A DNA stretch of 64,000 bases from Rhodospirillaceae bacterium. Its GTDB lineage: Bacteria > Pseudomonadota > Alphaproteobacteria > Rhodospirillales > Rhodospirillaceae. The DNA lies in NCBI GenBank assembly GCA_029245025.1, contig JAQWQC010000034.1:62001-126000 (forward strand), in the 5' to 3' direction. The first letter of the stretch is position 1, and each line of letters opens with the position of its first letter. Made by a program: the position numbers and the translations under genes. Of the stretch, positions 1 to 12,224 are shown piece after piece. The notes beneath the pieces were generated by a model. It ran no database searches. It was not told where the DNA came from and saw only the letters and a list, made by a program, of their open reading frames with translations.

Positions 1-1094
1 AGTCCTACCGTTTCGCTAAGTATCGGACGACAGAGAAAGCTTCGACGAAACCCAAATTAAATTCTATTTCAGTTGCTGTATCTGATGTTGGTGGCGCGCG
101 CAGTGCTTTCAAGATTCGGGACGCTGTTAACGCTGGTGTTCTTTTGACCCGCGACCTGGTGAGTGAGCCACCGAATATTTTAACTCCCGTCACATTTGCA
201 GCGCGGGCTAAGGAGCTGGCGGGTGATGGCCTCAAGGTCAAAGTGATTGGCAGGAAAGAGATGGAAAAAATGGGCATGGGTGCATTGCTGGGTGTAGCCA
301 AGGGATCAATCCATGAACCCAAGCTGGTTGTGTTCGAGTGGAACGGTGCCAGCAAGAATGATCCGACCGTTGCCTTTGTCGGCAAAGGTGTTTGTTTTGA
401 CTCTGGTGGGATCAGTCTGAAACCCGGTCAAGGCATGTGGGATATGAAATGGGATATGGGCGGTGCCGGTGTTGTAACGGGTCTATTCAAGGCACTGGCT
501 GGCCGTAAGGCCAAGGTCAACGCTGTAGGCATTCTCGGGTTGGTCGAGAATATGCCTGACGCCAATGCGCAGCGGCCCGGCGATGTTGTCACCTCTGCTG
601 ATGGCCAAACCATTGAAGTTCTTAATACGGATGCTGAAGGTCGTCTCGTTTTGGCTGATGCGCTTTGGTATGTGCAGGAAAATTATAAGCCAGACACCAT
701 AGTTGATCTGGCGACTCTCACAGGCGCCATCATCGCAGCTCTGGGAGAACATTATGCGGGCTTGTTCTCCGATGATGACGAGTTATCCACGCAGCTTTTA
801 GACGCGGGATTGATCGTGAAGGAGCGGTTGTGGCGGATGCCGATCGGGCCGGAATACGACAAGCTAATTAACTCACCTATTGCCGACATGAAGAACCTTG
901 GTGGCCGCTACGCCGGGGCTACAACGGCAGCACAATTCCTGAAGCGTTTCATACGCAAGGGAACAGCTTGGGCTCATCTGGATATCGCGGGCGTGACGTG
1001 GGCTGAATCAGGCACGGCTTTGGCACCGAAGGGCGGTACCGGATTTGGCGTGCGCCTGCTGAACCGGTTTGTCGCCGACAACTATGAGCTTTGA
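1..1094 (+). CDS. pepA: Leucyl aminopeptidase (M17), 5'-truncated by window edge
   Basis: This is the C-terminal catalytic part of a cytosolic M17 leucyl aminopeptidase, which removes N-terminal residues from peptides using two metal ions. The frame is open from base 3, so the N-terminal domain and the start lie outside the window. Visible hallmarks are the metal and catalytic Lys/Asp segment [15 protein letters not shown] and the family signature NTDAEGR, followed by RLVLADAL. The C-terminus ([11 protein letters not shown]) looks complete. In many proteobacteria holC follows pepA, but here the next item is a broken minus-strand gene. Identification is firm; only the 5' end is missing. Confidence 0.96.
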   Translation, partial: SYRFAKYRTTEKASTKPKLNSISVAVSDVGGARSAFKIRDAVNAGVLLTRDLVSEPPNILTPVTFAARAKELAGDGLKVKVIGRKEMEKMGMGALLGVAKGSIHEPKLVVFEWNGASKNDPTVAFVGKGVCFDSGGISLKPGQGMWDMKWDMGGAGVVTGLFKALAGRKAKVNAVGILGLVENMPDANAQRPGDVVTSADGQTIEVLNTDAEGRLVLADALWYVQENYKPDTIVDLATLTGAIIAALGEHYAGLFSDDDELSTQLLDAGLIVKERLWRMPIGPEYDKLINSPIADMKNLGGRYAGATTAAQFLKRFIRKGTAWAHLDIAGVTWAESGTALAPKGGTGFGVRLLNRFVADNYEL

Positions 1095-1112
1095 TGAAAA
1101 GCGGTGATTTGA

Positions 1113-1427
1113 CTAATGGTTTGGCCGTTTGCGCTTGGTCATTTTGAAGTCGCAAACACATACCGCATCGCTTTTGATGCCTGGGTCGTTCTTAGCGCCC
1201 AGGTCAGTGAAAAATTCTGCGGCTTAGGCTGAACGGATGTCTGACTCTGTCTTGCGGAACAGGCCTTTGTCGCCACTATTGATTTTGTGACACTTGGTCA
1301 AATCCATCTTGGGATTGGAAGAATTAGAGACACACCACTCTTTATGATTGCCCCCGTGGCTGCCCATGAAGGCTTGGAGACCATCGAGAATCTCTGATTT
1401 GGATTTCGCCGTCATACATCTCTGCAT
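1113..1427 (-). pseudogene. Small GIY-YIG-like hypothetical gene interrupted by TAA
   Basis: Reading the minus strand from 1427 to a TAG at 1113-1115 gives 104 codons with a single in-frame TAA at 1224-1226. Upstream of the stop is KSKSEILDGLQAFMGSHGG followed by a Trp-Cys-Val segment. Downstream, in the same frame, is AAEFFTDLGAKNDPG and then a Val-Cys-rich end. From memory this resembles a family of about 100-residue proteins (EI..GLQ.F....GG....W.V ... FF...G..GD) sometimes described as GIY-YIG-like. Several positions, such as Cys where Tyr is usual after the Trp, also look degraded. I infer a pseudogene. If the TAA is real, the 67-residue N-terminal part is the most that could be made. 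Confidence 0.5.
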
Positions 1428-1568
1428 CTAGGCAGTAATATAGAATTGCTGCGACAAGTCCTGGGGCTAGTCAAATAACAGTTATAAATACCCGCAATAA
1501 TTGCATCTTTTTCGTTGTGTGAGTCTGCAGGCACGCTGTAAATCGACCGATTGCTCAGCTGCATAGTG

Positions 1569-1600
1569 AAAAAAGGCCCCCCGCACGGGGTCTCGCCTAA
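1569..1600 (-). terminator. Candidate intrinsic terminator, minus strand
   Basis: On the minus strand a GC-rich hairpin (CCCC-GTGC-GGGG core) is followed by CCTTTTTT. It would end a minus-strand transcript starting between about 1600 and 1730, opposite the start of the DUF1015 gene. No convincing protein is encoded there, so a small RNA is possible. The rest of 1428-1726 shows no gene I can support. Confidence 0.3.
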
Positions 1601-1726
1601 ACTGAACGCCTCTGCATAGATCAAAGTTGCTAAGAAAGTCTGTATATCGGGCGGCTTATGGTTGCACGGGTGCAGGGGCCCCGGTAAACGACAGCACAGA
1701 CCTTGCTCCTTATATGAAAGCGTTTC

Positions 1727-2950
1727 ATGCCAGAACTTGTTCGTCCTTTTGCAGCTCTCCGCCCTGTCCCTGATCAAGCGGATGCGGTCGCTGCCCCACC
1801 TTATGATGTTTTGAATACAGCGGAGGCACGGATCCGCGCCGAGGGGCGACCCAATAGTTTTCTTCACATTTCAAAACCAGAAATCGATCTCCCGCCAGAT
1901 ACGGATGTCTACGCTCAAGAGGTTTACGATAAGGGCGCAGAGAACTTACATCGGTTAATCGACGACGGTGTTCTTATCCGCGAAGACAAATCTTGTTACT
2001 ACGCCTACCGCCTGACCATAGGGGATCACGTCCAAACCGGTGTTGCTATGGTTGCCTCTGCGTCGGCTTACGACGCCAACGATATTCGAAAGCATGAGTT
2101 CACCCGCCCGAAAAAAGAAGACGACCGGGTTAACCAGATCACGGCGCTCAATGCCCAAACGGGACCGGTGCTAATGGCGTACAAGTCATCACCAGCAGTG
2201 AAGGCTGTGCTTGAGGCGGTCACTGTAAATGCGCCGACTTATGATGTGACGGCTGACGATGGTGTCGGCCACGCTATCTGGATCATCAACGATGATGCAC
2301 AAATCTTTGCTCTAACCGAAGCCTTCAACGCTATGCCAGCCCTATACATCGCCGACGGTCATCATCGCTCCGCCGCTGGGTCTCGTGTTGCAAAAGCGAA
2401 GCCCGATGTCGAGAATGCTCAGTATTTTCTGACGGTCGCGTATGCCGATGACGAGATGCATATCCTCGATTACAACCGGGTGGTTAAAGATCTTAACGGG
2501 CTAACAGTATCTGATCTTCTGGCTAAGATTGGCGAACGCTTTGATATCGCGCGCACAGATGGCCAAGCCCAACCATCCAAACCGACACAGTTCGGCATGT
2601 ATCTCGATGGAGCTTGGTACCAGCTCGACCTCCATGGTGATCATGTGCCTCATGATGATCCGGTCGGAAGATTGGACGTCAGTTTGTTGCACGCTAATCT
2701 CATCGAGCCCCTGCTTGGAATTTTAGATCCGCGCACCGACGAACGGATTGACTTCGTTGGCGGCATTCGGGGTTTAGGAGAGTTGGAAAAACGCGTGAGC
2801 TCAGGCGAGATGGTCGTTGGGTTTGCGTTGTTCGCAACCAGTATGGCCGACCTTATGGCCGTTGCGGACGCCGGCGAAGTGATGCCACCTAAGTCGACAT
2901 GGTTTGAACCCAAGTTGGCGGACGGTTTGTTGAGCCACGTGCTGGATTGA
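1727..2950 (+). CDS. DUF1015 family protein
   Basis: A 407-residue cytosolic protein of the DUF1015 family, which has no established biochemical role. The N-terminus (RPFAALRPVPDQADAVAAPP, then YDV) and the ADGHHRSAA motif near residue 210 are the family hallmarks; the Asp-Gly-His-His-Arg cluster looks like an active or metal site. Length is normal for the family. The ATG at 1727 has only a weak Shine-Dalgarno (GAAAG). The gene lies 12 bases ahead of miaA, so the two are probably co-transcribed. Family assignment is confident, function is not. Confidence 0.9.
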   Translation: MPELVRPFAALRPVPDQADAVAAPPYDVLNTAEARIRAEGRPNSFLHISKPEIDLPPDTDVYAQEVYDKGAENLHRLIDDGVLIREDKSCYYAYRLTIGDHVQTGVAMVASASAYDANDIRKHEFTRPKKEDDRVNQITALNAQTGPVLMAYKSSPAVKAVLEAVTVNAPTYDVTADDGVGHAIWIINDDAQIFALTEAFNAMPALYIADGHHRSAAGSRVAKAKPDVENAQYFLTVAYADDEMHILDYNRVVKDLNGLTVSDLLAKIGERFDIARTDGQAQPSKPTQFGMYLDGAWYQLDLHGDHVPHDDPVGRLDVSLLHANLIEPLLGILDPRTDERIDFVGGIRGLGELEKRVSSGEMVVGFALFATSMADLMAVADAGEVMPPKSTWFEPKLADGLLSHVLD

Positions 2951-2962
2951 TCGGAACCCATC

Positions 2963-3913
2963 ATGCCGGACCCTGACGTTCAAATTCTCGTCATTGCTGG
3001 GCCGACGGCCAGCGGTAAATCGGGCTTGGCGCTTGGAGTTGCGGAAGAGCTCAACGGAGTTGTTATCAATGCCGACAGCATGCAGGTCTATTCTGATTTG
3101 AACATATTAACCGCCCGGCCGAGCGCCGCGGATGAGGCGCGAGTGCCTCATAAACTTTACGGGTATCTGAATGGCGAGACGGCCTGCACGGCTGCAGCGT
3201 GGGCCGCTGACGCAGCGAAAGAAATTGAAGCGGCTGCGGCGGCGAACCAACTCCCCATCGTAGTTGGTGGGACTGGACTCTACTTGAGGGCTTTGATGGA
3301 AGGGCTCGCTGACATTCCGGAGATTCCTCCTGAAGTGCGTCAGACTGCTCGCCGGATGCGCATAGAGGAGGGCAATGACACGCTGTATGCAAGCCTGAAA
3401 GACAAAGACCCCGTCGGAGCGGCCAAGCTCAAACCCTCAGATCGTCAGCGCATTCTTCGTGCCTGGGAAGTGGTCGAGGCCACTGGCACACCGCTGCACG
3501 AGTGGCAGGAGAGGACTCAGGCAAAGCCCTTAATCGATGCCCGCTATATGCGTGTTCTTTTCCAGCCCGAGCGGGCTGCACTGTACGCGGCCTGCAATAG
3601 CCGGTTCGAGGCCATGTTGGACGCCGGCGCCTTAGATGAAGTCGCGACCCTGATCGCCCGAAAATTGGATCCAGCGCTTCCGGTGATGAGAGCGCTTGGA
3701 GTTCCCGAGCTGGCTGCACATCTGGTGGGAAAAAGCCGCCGTGAGGACGCTGTAACCAAGGCTCAGCAACACACACGGAACTATGCCAAGCGGCAAATGA
3801 CGTGGTTTCGAGGTCAATTTAATGCGTCAGAGAAGATTAATACGCAATATACAGAAAGTATTTTTAACGAAATCTTTCCAAAGATTCGTCAATATATATT
3901 GACCTCAGCATAG
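2963..3913 (+). CDS. miaA: tRNA dimethylallyltransferase
   Basis: MiaA transfers a dimethylallyl group to N6 of A37 in tRNAs that read UNN codons. The 316-residue protein begins with the P-loop GPTASGKSG at about residue 11, followed by the NADSMQVY segment that contacts substrate, and VVGGTGLYLRAL near residue 95. C-terminally RNYAKRQMTWFRGQ is characteristic of the family. It follows the DUF1015 gene by 12 bases and is followed by a strong intrinsic terminator, so it ends the upstream transcription unit. Confidence 0.97.
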   Translation: MPDPDVQILVIAGPTASGKSGLALGVAEELNGVVINADSMQVYSDLNILTARPSAADEARVPHKLYGYLNGETACTAAAWAADAAKEIEAAAAANQLPIVVGGTGLYLRALMEGLADIPEIPPEVRQTARRMRIEEGNDTLYASLKDKDPVGAAKLKPSDRQRILRAWEVVEATGTPLHEWQERTQAKPLIDARYMRVLFQPERAALYAACNSRFEAMLDAGALDEVATLIARKLDPALPVMRALGVPELAAHLVGKSRREDAVTKAQQHTRNYAKRQMTWFRGQFNASEKINTQYTESIFNEIFPKIRQYILTSA

Positions 3914-3937
3914 GGGCTTGATAGTTACCCTCGCTTA

Positions 3938-3968
3938 CCGCCTCTCACTGGAGGCGGTTTGTCTTTTT
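3938..3968 (+). terminator. Intrinsic terminator after miaA
   Basis: The stem CCGCCTC / GAGGCGG closes a short TCACTG-type loop and is followed by TTTGTCTTTTT. It lies 25 bases after the miaA stop and about 57 bases before the acetolactate synthase start, separating the two units. The space upstream is too short for a branched-chain leader peptide, so I read it as a terminator rather than an ilv attenuator. Confidence 0.85.
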
Positions 3969-4024
3969 ATGGAATAGAAACGCGCTGAACTCCTCGAATG
4001 AGGGGGGCGCAGGAACGGATTACG

Positions 4025-5812
4025 ATGCCACGGGATGCAATTGACGGCCAGCAAATGCTCGGCGCCCGAATCATACTCAAAGCTCTAGAAGAACAGGGCG
4101 TTGAGGTCGTATTTGGGTATCCCGGTGGCGCTGTCCTGCCGATCTACGATGAGATTTTTCGGCAAAATCGTGTTCGCCATATTCTTGTGCGCCATGAACA
4201 AGGTGCGCTGCATGCAGCTGAAGGCTATGCCCGCTCGACCGGAAAAGTTGGTGTGGTTTTGGTGACTTCAGGTCCTGGTGCAACCAATGCGGTGACCGGT
4301 CTGACCGATGCGTTGATGGATTCTATCCCCGTGGTTTGTCTCACTGGTCAGGTGCCAACCCACTTGATTGGTAATGATGCTTTTCAGGAAGCTGACACCG
4401 TTGGTATCACCCGTCCCTGCACAAAGCACAATTACTTGGTCAAAGATCCAAACGACCTTGCGCAAACGATTCACGAAGCGTTTTACGTAGCGCGGTCCGG
4501 TCGACCAGGCCCGGTCGTTGTGGATTTACCCAAGGATGTGGTTATGGACAAAGGCGCTTACGCGACGGCGCCGCGCGGGATCAAGCGTCAGCAGCATAAA
4601 ACCTATCGACCTGCGCATGAGCCCGACCGGGCTTCGATTGAAGCTGCCGTAGAAGCTATGGCGAGTGCAAAGCGCCCGTTGTTTTACACCGGTGGTGGCG
4701 TAATCAATGCGGGTCCTGGTGCCGCAAAAACACTTAATCAGTTGGTCAAAGCAACTGGTTTTCCGATCACGTCGACCCTGATGGGTTTGGGGGCCTACCC
4801 GGCGTCTGGACCCAACTGGCTAGGCATGGTTGGTATGCATGGCACTTACGAATCCAATCTCGCGATGCACGGTTGCGACGTGATGATAAATATTGGCGCG
4901 CGCTTTGACGACCGAGTAACCGGCAATCTTGATTTCTTTTCGCCCGGTTCGACGAAAATTCATGTCGATATTGATTCGTCGTCAATTAACAAGAACGTGA
5001 TCGTGGATATTCCAATCATTGGCGATGCCGGCCTTGTGTTGTCCACTATGCTGAAGGCTTGGAAAGCGCGGAAGTCGCGTCCCAAACAGCAAGACATGAA
5101 AAAGTGGTGGGCCGAGATCAGAAAATGGCGCGACGTTGATTGTCTGGCATATGACCAGCCAAAGAAGACAATCAAGCCACAGTACGCCATTGAACGCTTG
5201 TTCGAGTTGACCAAGAAGCGGAACACCATCATCACCACTGAAGTTGGTCAGCATCAAATGTGGGCAGCGCAGTTTTATGGTTTTGATAAGCCGAACAAAT
5301 GGCTAACATCCGGCGGTCTTGGCACCATGGGTTATGGTCTACCTGCCGCCATCGGAGCCCAATTGGGTAATCCGGACGCTTTATGTGTGGATGTGGCTGG
5401 TGAAGCCTCAATCCTGATGAACATTCAAGAGTTGTCGACGGCTGTTCAATATCGCTTGCCGGTAAAAGTGTTCATCATTAACAACCAATACATGGGCATG
5501 GTCCGCCAATGGCAGGAGCTACTTCATGGTGGCCGGTACTCGGAAAGCTACACAGATTCACTACCTGACTTTGTGAAGCTTGCTGAGGCTTATGGCATGG
5601 CTGGTCTGCGCGTGCAGGACCCGGCAAAGGTCGATGACACGATCAAAGAGATGATGGCGATCGACGGCCCGGTGATTATTGACGTCTGCGTTGATCAAAA
5701 AGAAAACTGTTTCCCGATGATTCCGTCAGGTGCGGCCCATAATTATATGCTTCTCGGTCCTGAAGACGATGAAAAGAAAACCATATCTGGAGCAGGGATG
5801 GCTTTGGTATAG
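4025..5812 (+). CDS. ilvI: Acetolactate synthase (AHAS), large catalytic subunit
   Basis: The ThDP-dependent catalytic subunit condenses two pyruvates, or pyruvate and 2-oxobutyrate, in the first common step of valine, leucine and isoleucine synthesis. It shows the N-terminal ThDP Glu region ([15 protein letters not shown]), the FAD/middle domain ([16 protein letters not shown]), and the C-terminal ThDP-binding stretch GEASILMN through [14 protein letters not shown] prefer the ATG at 4025, preceded by AGGAACGG, over the in-frame ATG at 3998, which lacks a Shine-Dalgarno; this gives 595 residues, normal for the family. ilvH follows 27 bases later. The name could equally be ilvB. Confidence 0.96.
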   Translation: MPRDAIDGQQMLGARIILKALEEQGVEVVFGYPGGAVLPIYDEIFRQNRVRHILVRHEQGALHAAEGYARSTGKVGVVLVTSGPGATNAVTGLTDALMDSIPVVCLTGQVPTHLIGNDAFQEADTVGITRPCTKHNYLVKDPNDLAQTIHEAFYVARSGRPGPVVVDLPKDVVMDKGAYATAPRGIKRQQHKTYRPAHEPDRASIEAAVEAMASAKRPLFYTGGGVINAGPGAAKTLNQLVKATGFPITSTLMGLGAYPASGPNWLGMVGMHGTYESNLAMHGCDVMINIGARFDDRVTGNLDFFSPGSTKIHVDIDSSSINKNVIVDIPIIGDAGLVLSTMLKAWKARKSRPKQQDMKKWWAEIRKWRDVDCLAYDQPKKTIKPQYAIERLFELTKKRNTIITTEVGQHQMWAAQFYGFDKPNKWLTSGGLGTMGYGLPAAIGAQLGNPDALCVDVAGEASILMNIQELSTAVQYRLPVKVFIINNQYMGMVRQWQELLHGGRYSESYTDSLPDFVKLAEAYGMAGLRVQDPAKVDDTIKEMMAIDGPVIIDVCVDQKENCFPMIPSGAAHNYMLLGPEDDEKKTISGAGMALV

Positions 5813-5839
5813 AGCCCAACCTTAAGTGGAGAGACTGCC

Positions 5840-7590
<1,751 letters not shown>

Positions 7591-7610
7591 CGCGGCACCA
7601 TTTCTGAGAC

Positions 7611-7644
7611 AAAAAAGGGGGTCGATCATTGGCCCCCTTTTTTT
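7611..7644 (+). terminator. Intrinsic terminator after ilvC
   Basis: AAAAAAGGGGG, a loop of about 12 bases, then CCCCCTTTTTTTT forms a near-perfect stem with a U-tract, 20 bases after the ilvC stop. The A-run on the other side means it could also work in reverse. It separates the ilv operon from the leuA leader region. Confidence 0.9.
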
Positions 7645-7807
7645 GTGCCTATTTATAAGTACTTCACCCCAATTTAACCCTTTTTCGTGCTAAGTTATTG
7701 ACTTCGTGGTTGGAAAGTACTTTTTAGGCATCGGTAATGCCGGATTTTGGGGTGTCCAGAAACCGGTTTCGAACAAGGATAAGCAGGTGATCAAACAGGT
7801 CACAAAC

Positions 7808-7924
7808 ATGCAAGACAGCAGCATTTCTGCCGATATTTTGGCGGGTGTGTTGGCGTGTGGGCATGTTCGGAACCTTCTCGGCCTGCTTCTCACAGACCTG
7901 GGTCTGCGACTTAACAGCCCCTGA
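7808..7924 (+). CDS. leuL: Leucine-rich leader peptide for leuA attenuation
   Basis: A 38-codon frame starting MQDSSISADIL and ending NLLGLLLTDLGLRLNSP, 100 bases ahead of leuA. Eight of its last 17 residues are Leu, using CTT, CTC and CTG codons. The stop codon lies inside the left arm of a strong stem-loop (7918-7958). This is the layout of an amino-acid attenuation leader: ribosome stalling at Leu codons would decide which RNA structure forms. AACAGG upstream is a weak ribosome site. I see no convincing promoter in 7645-7807 (TTGACT at 7698-7703 lacks a good -10 partner). Too leucine-specific in content and position to be chance, but not proven. Confidence 0.72.
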   Translation: MQDSSISADILAGVLACGHVRNLLGLLLTDLGLRLNSP

Positions 7925-7958
7925 GCGTCGTTCAGTACGAGCGACTGGCGTTCAGGGG
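7918..7958 (+). promoter_or_regulatory. Stem-loop of the leuA leader (candidate attenuator element)
   Basis: The arms CCCCTGAGCGTC (7918-7929) and GGCGTTCAGGGG (7947-7958) pair over 12 base pairs including two G-U wobbles. The left arm starts in the last sense codon of the Leu-rich leader peptide. A ribosome stalled on the Leu codons or finishing at the stop would affect pairing differently. No clear U-tract follows, so a classical terminator is not obvious; control could act through an alternative downstream hairpin or access to the leuA start. Confidence 0.55.
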
Positions 7959-8024
7959 ATCAAGCGCAGCTTTGTTGTCGCTCGAACGAGCCTTCGTACC
8001 AAAACCCCAGTCGTGAGAAATACA

Positions 8025-9566
8025 ATGAACAACAATCGAGTCATCATTTTTGACACTACCTTGCGCGATGGCGAGCAGTCGCCCGGCGCGTCCATGAACC
8101 GCGAAGAAAAGGTGCGTATCGCCAAATTATTGGAAGCGATGCGCGTTGACGTTATTGAGGCGGGCTTTGCTATTGCTTCGCAAGGCGATTTCGATGCGAT
8201 TAAAGCCGTAGCCGAAGTCGTGAAAGATTCAACCATCGCCAGTTTGGCACGTGCGGCGAAAGGTGACATCCAGCGTGCAGCTGACGCCATCAAGCCAGCG
8301 AACAGCGGTCGCATTCATACCTTCATTTCAACTTCACCGCTTCACATGAAGTACAAACTGCAGATGGAGCCCGAGGTGGTGTATGACGCGGTCATCGACA
8401 GCGTAAAATTTGCCCGCCAGTTTACCGATGATGTTGAGTGGTCTGCAGAAGACGGATCGCGCACGGAGCATGACTTCCTATGCAGATGCGTGGAAGCGGC
8501 CATTGAGGCTGGTGCCGGCACTATCAACATTCCAGATACGGTCGGCTACACGGTGCCTGATGAATACAATAAGCTGATCACGATGTTGTTCGATCGCGTT
8601 CCCAATATTGATAAGGCCATCATCTCGGTGCACTGCCACAATGATTTGGGATTGGCAGTTGCGAACTCATTGGCCGCGGTTCAGGCCGGGGCGCGTCAAA
8701 TCGAGTGCACCATCAACGGTCTGGGTGAGCGGGCTGGTAATGCAGCGTTGGAAGAAGTCGTTATGGCTTTAAAGACCCGCAAAGATCACATGCCGTTTGA
8801 AACCAACATTGATACGCAGATGATCACGAGAGCGTCTCATATGGTCTCGACGATTACGGGCTTCGCGGTTCAACCAAACAAGGCCATCGTTGGTGCAAAT
8901 GCGTTTGCCCACGAGTCCGGTATCCATCAGGATGGGGTTCTTAAACACGCCGAGACCTACGAGATCATGACTCCTGAGTCTGTTGGCCTAAAAAAATCCA
9001 ACTTGGTTATGGGTAAGCACTCCGGTCGTCACGCCTTTAAGGAAAAGCTGCGCGAATTGGGCTATGCACTTGGTGATAACGCCATGAACGAAGCCTTTAA
9101 ACGCTTCAAGGATTTGGCGGATAAAAAGAAAGAGGTCTACGACGAAGACATCGTCGCCATCGTCGACGATGAAGTTCGAGATAATGACCACATCAAATTT
9201 GTGTCCTTGCAGGTGGTCTGTGGATCGAAGGTTGAGCATCAAACGGCTGAGCTGGAATTAGAGGTTGAGGGTTCCGTCGTATCAACAACCGCCGAAGGTG
9301 ATGGCCCTGTCGACGCGACGTTTAACGCCATCAAAGCGTTGACCTATGACACACAGCATCTGCAACTCTACCAAGTTCATGCGGTCACCGAAGGCGCTGA
9401 TGCGCAGGCCGAGGTCACCGTGAGACTTGAAGAAGACGGCAAGACAGTTATGGGGCAAGGCGCCGACACCGATACTTTGGTTGCTTCGGCCCGGGCTTAT
9501 GTAAATGCGCTTAACAAATTGGTTGTTAAGCGAGAGAGGACGGCTCCTGAAGCGGTCGCGGTGTAA
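8025..9566 (+). CDS. leuA: 2-isopropylmalate synthase
   Basis: Condenses acetyl-CoA with 2-oxoisovalerate, the committed step of leucine synthesis. The 513-residue protein starts MNNNRVIIFDTTLRDGEQSP with the DTTLRDGEQ signature of the HMGL-like TIM barrel. The metal ligands are visible in SVHCHNDLGLAVANS, and NGLGERAGNA is the second family signature. GANAFAHESGIHQDG marks the accessory region, and the C-terminal 120 residues form the leucine-sensing regulatory domain. An in-frame upstream extension to 7845 runs through the leader and is rejected. Regulation is probably by the leader peptide and stem-loop just upstream. Confidence 0.96.
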   Translation: MNNNRVIIFDTTLRDGEQSPGASMNREEKVRIAKLLEAMRVDVIEAGFAIASQGDFDAIKAVAEVVKDSTIASLARAAKGDIQRAADAIKPANSGRIHTFISTSPLHMKYKLQMEPEVVYDAVIDSVKFARQFTDDVEWSAEDGSRTEHDFLCRCVEAAIEAGAGTINIPDTVGYTVPDEYNKLITMLFDRVPNIDKAIISVHCHNDLGLAVANSLAAVQAGARQIECTINGLGERAGNAALEEVVMALKTRKDHMPFETNIDTQMITRASHMVSTITGFAVQPNKAIVGANAFAHESGIHQDGVLKHAETYEIMTPESVGLKKSNLVMGKHSGRHAFKEKLRELGYALGDNAMNEAFKRFKDLADKKKEVYDEDIVAIVDDEVRDNDHIKFVSLQVVCGSKVEHQTAELELEVEGSVVSTTAEGDGPVDATFNAIKALTYDTQHLQLYQVHAVTEGADAQAEVTVRLEEDGKTVMGQGADTDTLVASARAYVNALNKLVVKRERTAPEAVAV

Positions 9567-9690
9567 TGCTTATGCCGCTCACAGGGGTAAGTCAGACATA
9601 AAGAGATACCTCCGACGTCTGGCGGTTTGGCCAAAATATGGTAGCCGTCTTGACGCTCCGGGGGGGTGTGCAACAAGAGCGTTGGACTAA

Positions 9691-10767
<1,077 letters not shown>

Positions 10768-10833
10768 GGCGTGCGCGGGGGAACTCAATAAAAGCACCGT
10801 TCTTTGACGTAGCGGTTTAACGGAGGGACGACA

Positions 10834-11694
10834 GTGAAGCAGCCGACGGGACAAATATCCCGGCTAGGGACGTTCAAGTACCTAGCGCAGCGGTTCGCCT
10901 TTCTCAGCCTAATCGGGCTGACCTTCGCTCTTATGTTGATCGGAAAGGCAGATACTGTGATCGTCGAACGGGCACGGACAGCCGCATCCGATGCCGTGAC
11001 GCCAATCCTCCGCGTCATGGCCGAGCCAGCGTCGACAATCTCTGAGTTTATTACAAATCTCCAGGAGCTTGGGGCGATCCGATCGCAAAATGCTGATCTC
11101 CGTGAAGTTAATGCCCGGCTTCTTGAGTGGCAGGCTGTTGCTCAAGAACTAGAAAATGAGAACCGCCAACTCCGGGCACTCTTGGGCACAGTCAACGAAC
11201 CAGAGGCACGCTCTGTGTCCGCTCGCGTCGTGGCAGACTCTGGTGGCGCCTTCGCACAAAGCGTTTTGATCACAGCCGGTGGTCGTGATGGCGTGGCCAA
11301 GGGGCAAGCGGTTGTCGCGGGCGAGGGCTTGGCCGGTCGGATTACACAAGCCGGTTTCCGATCTGCTCGTGCTTTGTTAATCACCGATATCAACTCTCGC
11401 ATTCCTGTTCGTGTTGGCGAGGCTGGGGATCGTGCAATCTTGGCGGGCAACAATTCACCTCGCCCTAGATTGATTTACCTTGGTGTTAAGTCAGCAATCG
11501 CACCCGGCGACCGTGTTGTGACCTCTGGCGATGCTGGTGCCTTCCCGCCTGGCTTGCCCGTTGGCCGCGTTGTTGCGGCTGATGAAGCGTCGGCGGTTAT
11601 CGAACCCTTCGTTGCGCGAGACCGCCTGCAATATGTCGAAGTACTCGATTTCGGGTTGACCGGAATTCTTGCAGAGACGGCTGGCGCCAAATGA
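10834..11694 (+). CDS. mreC: Rod-shape determining protein MreC
   Basis: Periplasmic scaffold of the elongation machinery, anchored by one membrane helix. The 286-residue protein uses a GTG start preceded by GGAGGGAC. A hydrophobic helix lies near residues 24-42 (FAFLSLIGLTFALMLIG), followed by a Glu/Leu-rich coiled coil around residues 75-115 and two beta-barrel domains (VITAGGRDGVAKGQAV; GDRVVTSGDAGAFPPGLPVG). Its last codons overlap the mreD start by four bases (ATGA), implying translational coupling. Confidence 0.94.
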   Translation: MKQPTGQISRLGTFKYLAQRFAFLSLIGLTFALMLIGKADTVIVERARTAASDAVTPILRVMAEPASTISEFITNLQELGAIRSQNADLREVNARLLEWQAVAQELENENRQLRALLGTVNEPEARSVSARVVADSGGAFAQSVLITAGGRDGVAKGQAVVAGEGLAGRITQAGFRSARALLITDINSRIPVRVGEAGDRAILAGNNSPRPRLIYLGVKSAIAPGDRVVTSGDAGAFPPGLPVGRVVAADEASAVIEPFVARDRLQYVEVLDFGLTGILAETAGAK

Positions 11695-12224
11695 CGGGTA
11701 TCGCGCAACGGCGAACGCCCTGGCAAAAGTTTGAAGCGCGTGTGCGCAATATATTGCCGTTCGGTCTGACGGTTGTCGTTCTACTGTTTGGGTTAACCCC
11801 CACCTACATTCCAGGCTTAGCGCAAATCACGCCCATGTACACGTTGGTCGCGATATACTTCTGGGCGATTTACCGGCCTGATTTGCTGGGCTATGGCCTC
11901 GGCTTCTTTATTGGTATTATTGAGGATTTGCTGACTGGCGCGCCGCTTGGTGTTGGGGCGTTGACGCTACTTTTGACTCAGTGGGTCGTATTCAACCAGC
12001 AAAAGTTTTTCCACGCCAAACCATTTGCGATTACGTGGTTTGCCTTTGGCTTTGTGGCGTTTGGTGCCGCGCTGTTGAAATGGGTCTGTATTGGTCTGGT
12101 TGCAAAAAGTGGCTTCACCCCATTTGGTGATCTGTTTGCGTCTTATCTCATTACGCTAGCTTTCTATCCTGTTATCGCCTGGCTGTTTTCTAAAGCCCAA
12201 AACGGTTTGACGATTGTACCATGA
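11691..12224 (+). CDS. mreD: Rod-shape determining membrane protein MreD
   Basis: A 177-residue polytopic inner-membrane protein of the elongation complex. Hydrophobic segments are evident around residues 25-45, 50-70, 75-100, 115-140 and 150-170. The conserved feature is the polar motif in GFFIGIIEDLLTGAPLGVGA. Overlaps of four bases with mreC upstream and mrdA downstream place it firmly in the operon. Sequence conservation in this family is low, so position carries much of the identification. Confidence 0.9.
   Translation: MTGIAQRRTPWQKFEARVRNILPFGLTVVVLLFGLTPTYIPGLAQITPMYTLVAIYFWAIYRPDLLGYGLGFFIGIIEDLLTGAPLGVGALTLLLTQWVVFNQQKFFHAKPFAITWFAFGFVAFGAALLKWVCIGLVAKSGFTPFGDLFASYLITLAFYPVIAWLFSKAQNGLTIVP

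Noticed and set aside
1412-1867. A 151-codon minus-strand frame across the DUF1015 gene start
   Set aside because: It has no domain content, overlaps a well-supported gene and contains the candidate terminator hairpin.
3914-4024. An ilv attenuator ahead of ilvI
   Set aside because: The only hairpin is 25 bases after miaA and there is no room for, or trace of, an Ile/Val/Leu-rich leader peptide before it.
7845-8024. A 60-codon N-terminal extension of leuA
   Set aside because: It overlaps the leader peptide and its stem-loop, is Cys/Arg-rich without conservation, and relatives start at the MNN..VIIFDTTLRDG segment.
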